Source: Acidobacteriaceae bacterium
Lineage (GTDB): Bacteria; Acidobacteriota; Terriglobia; Terriglobales; Acidobacteriaceae
Assembly (NCBI GenBank): GCA_003162495.1
Contig: PMOF01000069.1
Span: 363-15,386, forward strand
Direction: 5' to 3'
DNA: 15,024 nucleotides
Part shown: piece by piece, positions 14,493 through 15,024 of the stretch
Position numbering within the stretch: position 1 is the first letter of the stretch
Layout: each line of letters starts with the position of its first letter
Made by a program: the position numbers and the translations under genes
Notes under the pieces: generated by a model
Seen by the model: the letters and a program-made list of their open reading frames with translations, nothing else
The model's database searches: none
Told to the model about the DNA's origin: nothing

Positions 14493-14714
14493 CGAACCGA
14501 ATTTTTGCCATGGAACCAGAAGCAGCATCCAAAACGTGAATCGGGGCTTAAACCTGTGGAAAACTAGACGTAAACCCGAAGAAACACCCTGAAAAGACGG
14601 GAGTAATAGGGAAGAAAAAGGCGAACATCTATCGAAGATAGAATCCGTCGGTTTGTCGGGAATTCAATTATAAGCCTATGATTATAAAAGATTTATTTCC
14701 GCTCTTATTTCTCC
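14493..14714. other. AT-rich gene-free spacer downstream of the DUF6599-type gene
   Basis: I see no gene here. It contains a 6-bp hairpin TCTATC/GATAGA with GAA loop (14628-14642) and the heptamer ATTATAA twice with a 14-bp period (14667-14673, 14681-14687), which on the minus strand gives two TATAAT boxes without a -35. No intrinsic terminator is obvious right after the DUF6599-type stop. Confidence 0.5.
14667..14687. repeat. ATTATAA direct repeat, 14-bp period
   Basis: Two exact ATTATAA copies are separated by GCCTATG, in an AT-rich stretch about 28 bp upstream of the TTGACA box at 14715. It may be an upstream activating or UP-like element, or a binding site. The self-complementary TTATAA core means it is also an inverted repeat. 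Confidence 0.4.
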
Positions 14715-14743
14715 TTGACACTCCCTTCCCCCGCCCCTAGTAT
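14715..14743 (+). promoter_or_regulatory. consensus-like sigma-70 promoter for a candidate small RNA
   Basis: A perfect TTGACA (14715-14720) is followed after exactly 17 bp by TAGTAT (14738-14743, 4/6). Expected transcription start is near 14750. This is the strongest -35 seen in the window, and no protein gene follows. Confidence 0.7.
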
Positions 14744-14749
14744 GCAGCC

Positions 14750-14837
14750 AGAAAGTTCTGATGGTTTTGCCTCCGTTGGAACTATTCTCCCTAAGGAAGG
14801 AGCTGCCCTGTTGCCGGGCGGCTCTTTCCGTTTTTTC
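14750..14837 (+). ncRNA. candidate two-hairpin small RNA, about 88 nt
   Basis: Between the promoter at 14715-14743 and the T6 tract at 14831-14836 the predicted RNA folds into two hairpins. The first pairs AGTTCTGATGG (14754-14764) with CCGTTGGAACT (14773-14783): 11 pairs including three G-U, with an 8-nt loop UUUUGCCU. The second is the terminator (14795-14829). A linker of 11 nt (AUUCUCCCUAA) between them is unpaired and C/U-rich, so it could pair with Shine-Dalgarno sequences. I do not recognise a known RNA family (not 6S, SRP, tmRNA or a common riboswitch). A short leader peptide is unlikely, as the in-frame ORF from ATG 14761 runs through the terminator. It could alternatively be an attenuator for read-through into the tRNA. 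Confidence 0.6.
14795..14836 (+). terminator. strong intrinsic terminator ending the small RNA
   Basis: GGAAGGAGCTGCCC (14795-14808) pairs with GGGCGGCTCTTTCC (14816-14829): 14 consecutive pairs, two of them G-U, with a 7-nt loop, then G and six T. It lies about 110 nt before the tRNA gene. Confidence 0.88.
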
Positions 14838-14905
14838 CGTCCGCTCTACCTGCCTGTTTCGCACGTCCCAAATAGAGAAATCGGCGACCGCACGCCGTGG
14901 TTCGC

Positions 14906-14934
14906 TTTACCGGGATGAAGGGCAACGATACAAT
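14906..14934 (+). promoter_or_regulatory. promoter of tRNA-Thr
   Basis: TTTACC (14906-14911, 4/6) and TACAAT (14929-14934, 5/6) are separated by 17 bp. Start would be near 14941, about 8 nt before the mature tRNA 5' end. Confidence 0.7.
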
Positions 14935-14948
14935 CGGACCAGCAGCAA

Positions 14949-15024
14949 GCCGACGTAGCTCAGTTGGTAGAGCAGCTGATTCGTAATCAGCAGGTCGTCA
15001 GTTCAAGTCTGACCGTCGGCTCCA
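14949..15024 (+). tRNA. tRNA-Thr, anticodon CGU
   Basis: A 76-nt cloverleaf is complete: acceptor GCCGACG/CGTCGGC, D-arm GCTC/GAGC, anticodon stem GCTGA/TCAGC with loop TTCGTAA (anticodon CGT at 14982-14984), variable AGGTC, T-stem GTCAG/CTGAC with loop TTCAAGT, discriminator T and encoded CCA. It reads ACG codons and resembles E. coli thrW. T54 in its T-loop is the class of position modified by TrmFO, encoded nearby. The window ends exactly at the CCA, so any insertion at the tRNA 3' end would not be seen. Confidence 0.97.

Noticed and set aside
14530..14570. DnaA-box-like TGTGGAAAA as a hint of a replication origin
   Set aside because: It is a single site with a mismatch to the consensus, with no dnaA/dnaN or box cluster nearby.
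14761..14958. Leader peptide or small ORF in the candidate small RNA
   Set aside because: The frame has no ribosome site, runs through the terminator and into the tRNA gene.
14949..15024. tRNA-Thr as an integration site of a genomic island
   Set aside because: No integrase or repeated tRNA 3' end occurs in the window, and the window ends at the tRNA, so the relevant side cannot be seen.

Overview
The window looks like a GC-rich chromosomal segment of an Acidobacteriota bacterium, probably Terriglobia/Acidobacteriaceae. This is an inference from the gene set: a DUF6599-type protein, a reaction-centre-type diheme cytochrome c, a secreted carboxypeptidase-regulatory-like/TPR protein, the folate-dependent TrmFO and an alditol/xylitol-oxidase-like flavoprotein. 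No phage, transposase, CRISPR or plasmid genes are visible, so it reads as core chromosome with one possible small insertion.

Layout, left to right. (1) 1-780: 3' part of a sugar-alcohol/aldonolactone-type FAD oxidase, convergent with an unknown 248-aa protein (828-1574, minus). That gene is divergent, with only 18 bp between start codons, from a small two-helix membrane protein (1593-1904), which is followed by a strong hairpin terminator. (2) 2035-3033, minus: acyl-CoA/fatty-acid desaturase, with two dyads upstream of its start. (3) 3244-4776, minus: exported-looking protein with five D-P-D-R-P-x-L repeats, divergent from a plus-strand cluster of peroxiredoxin (BCP/PrxQ), alkyladenine DNA glycosylase (22-nt overlap) and secreted diheme cytochrome c (TTG start). 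(4) 6695-9861, minus: moaC and moeA for molybdenum cofactor synthesis (8 nt apart, coupled), preceded by the separate TPR protein gene and a perfect 12-bp hairpin. (5) 10106-12075, plus: GNAT acetyltransferase and trmFO overlapping by ATGA. (6) 12125-14492, plus: polytopic membrane protein and DUF6599-type protein. (7) 14493-15024: AT-rich spacer, a candidate ~88-nt two-hairpin small RNA with its own promoter and terminator, then tRNA-Thr(CGU) with encoded CCA.

The most notable observations are: the orphan small-RNA unit just upstream of tRNA-Thr; a decayed copy of the trmFO 3' end downstream of the membrane-protein gene, so that this gene is flanked by direct repeats; a 32-bp near-perfect palindrome upstream of the desaturase; the DPDRP-repeat protein; and four genes without Shine-Dalgarno sites that carry a TANNNT box 5-8 nt before the start codon, suggesting leaderless mRNAs.

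All assignments come from reading motifs and remembered family features; no database search was run.
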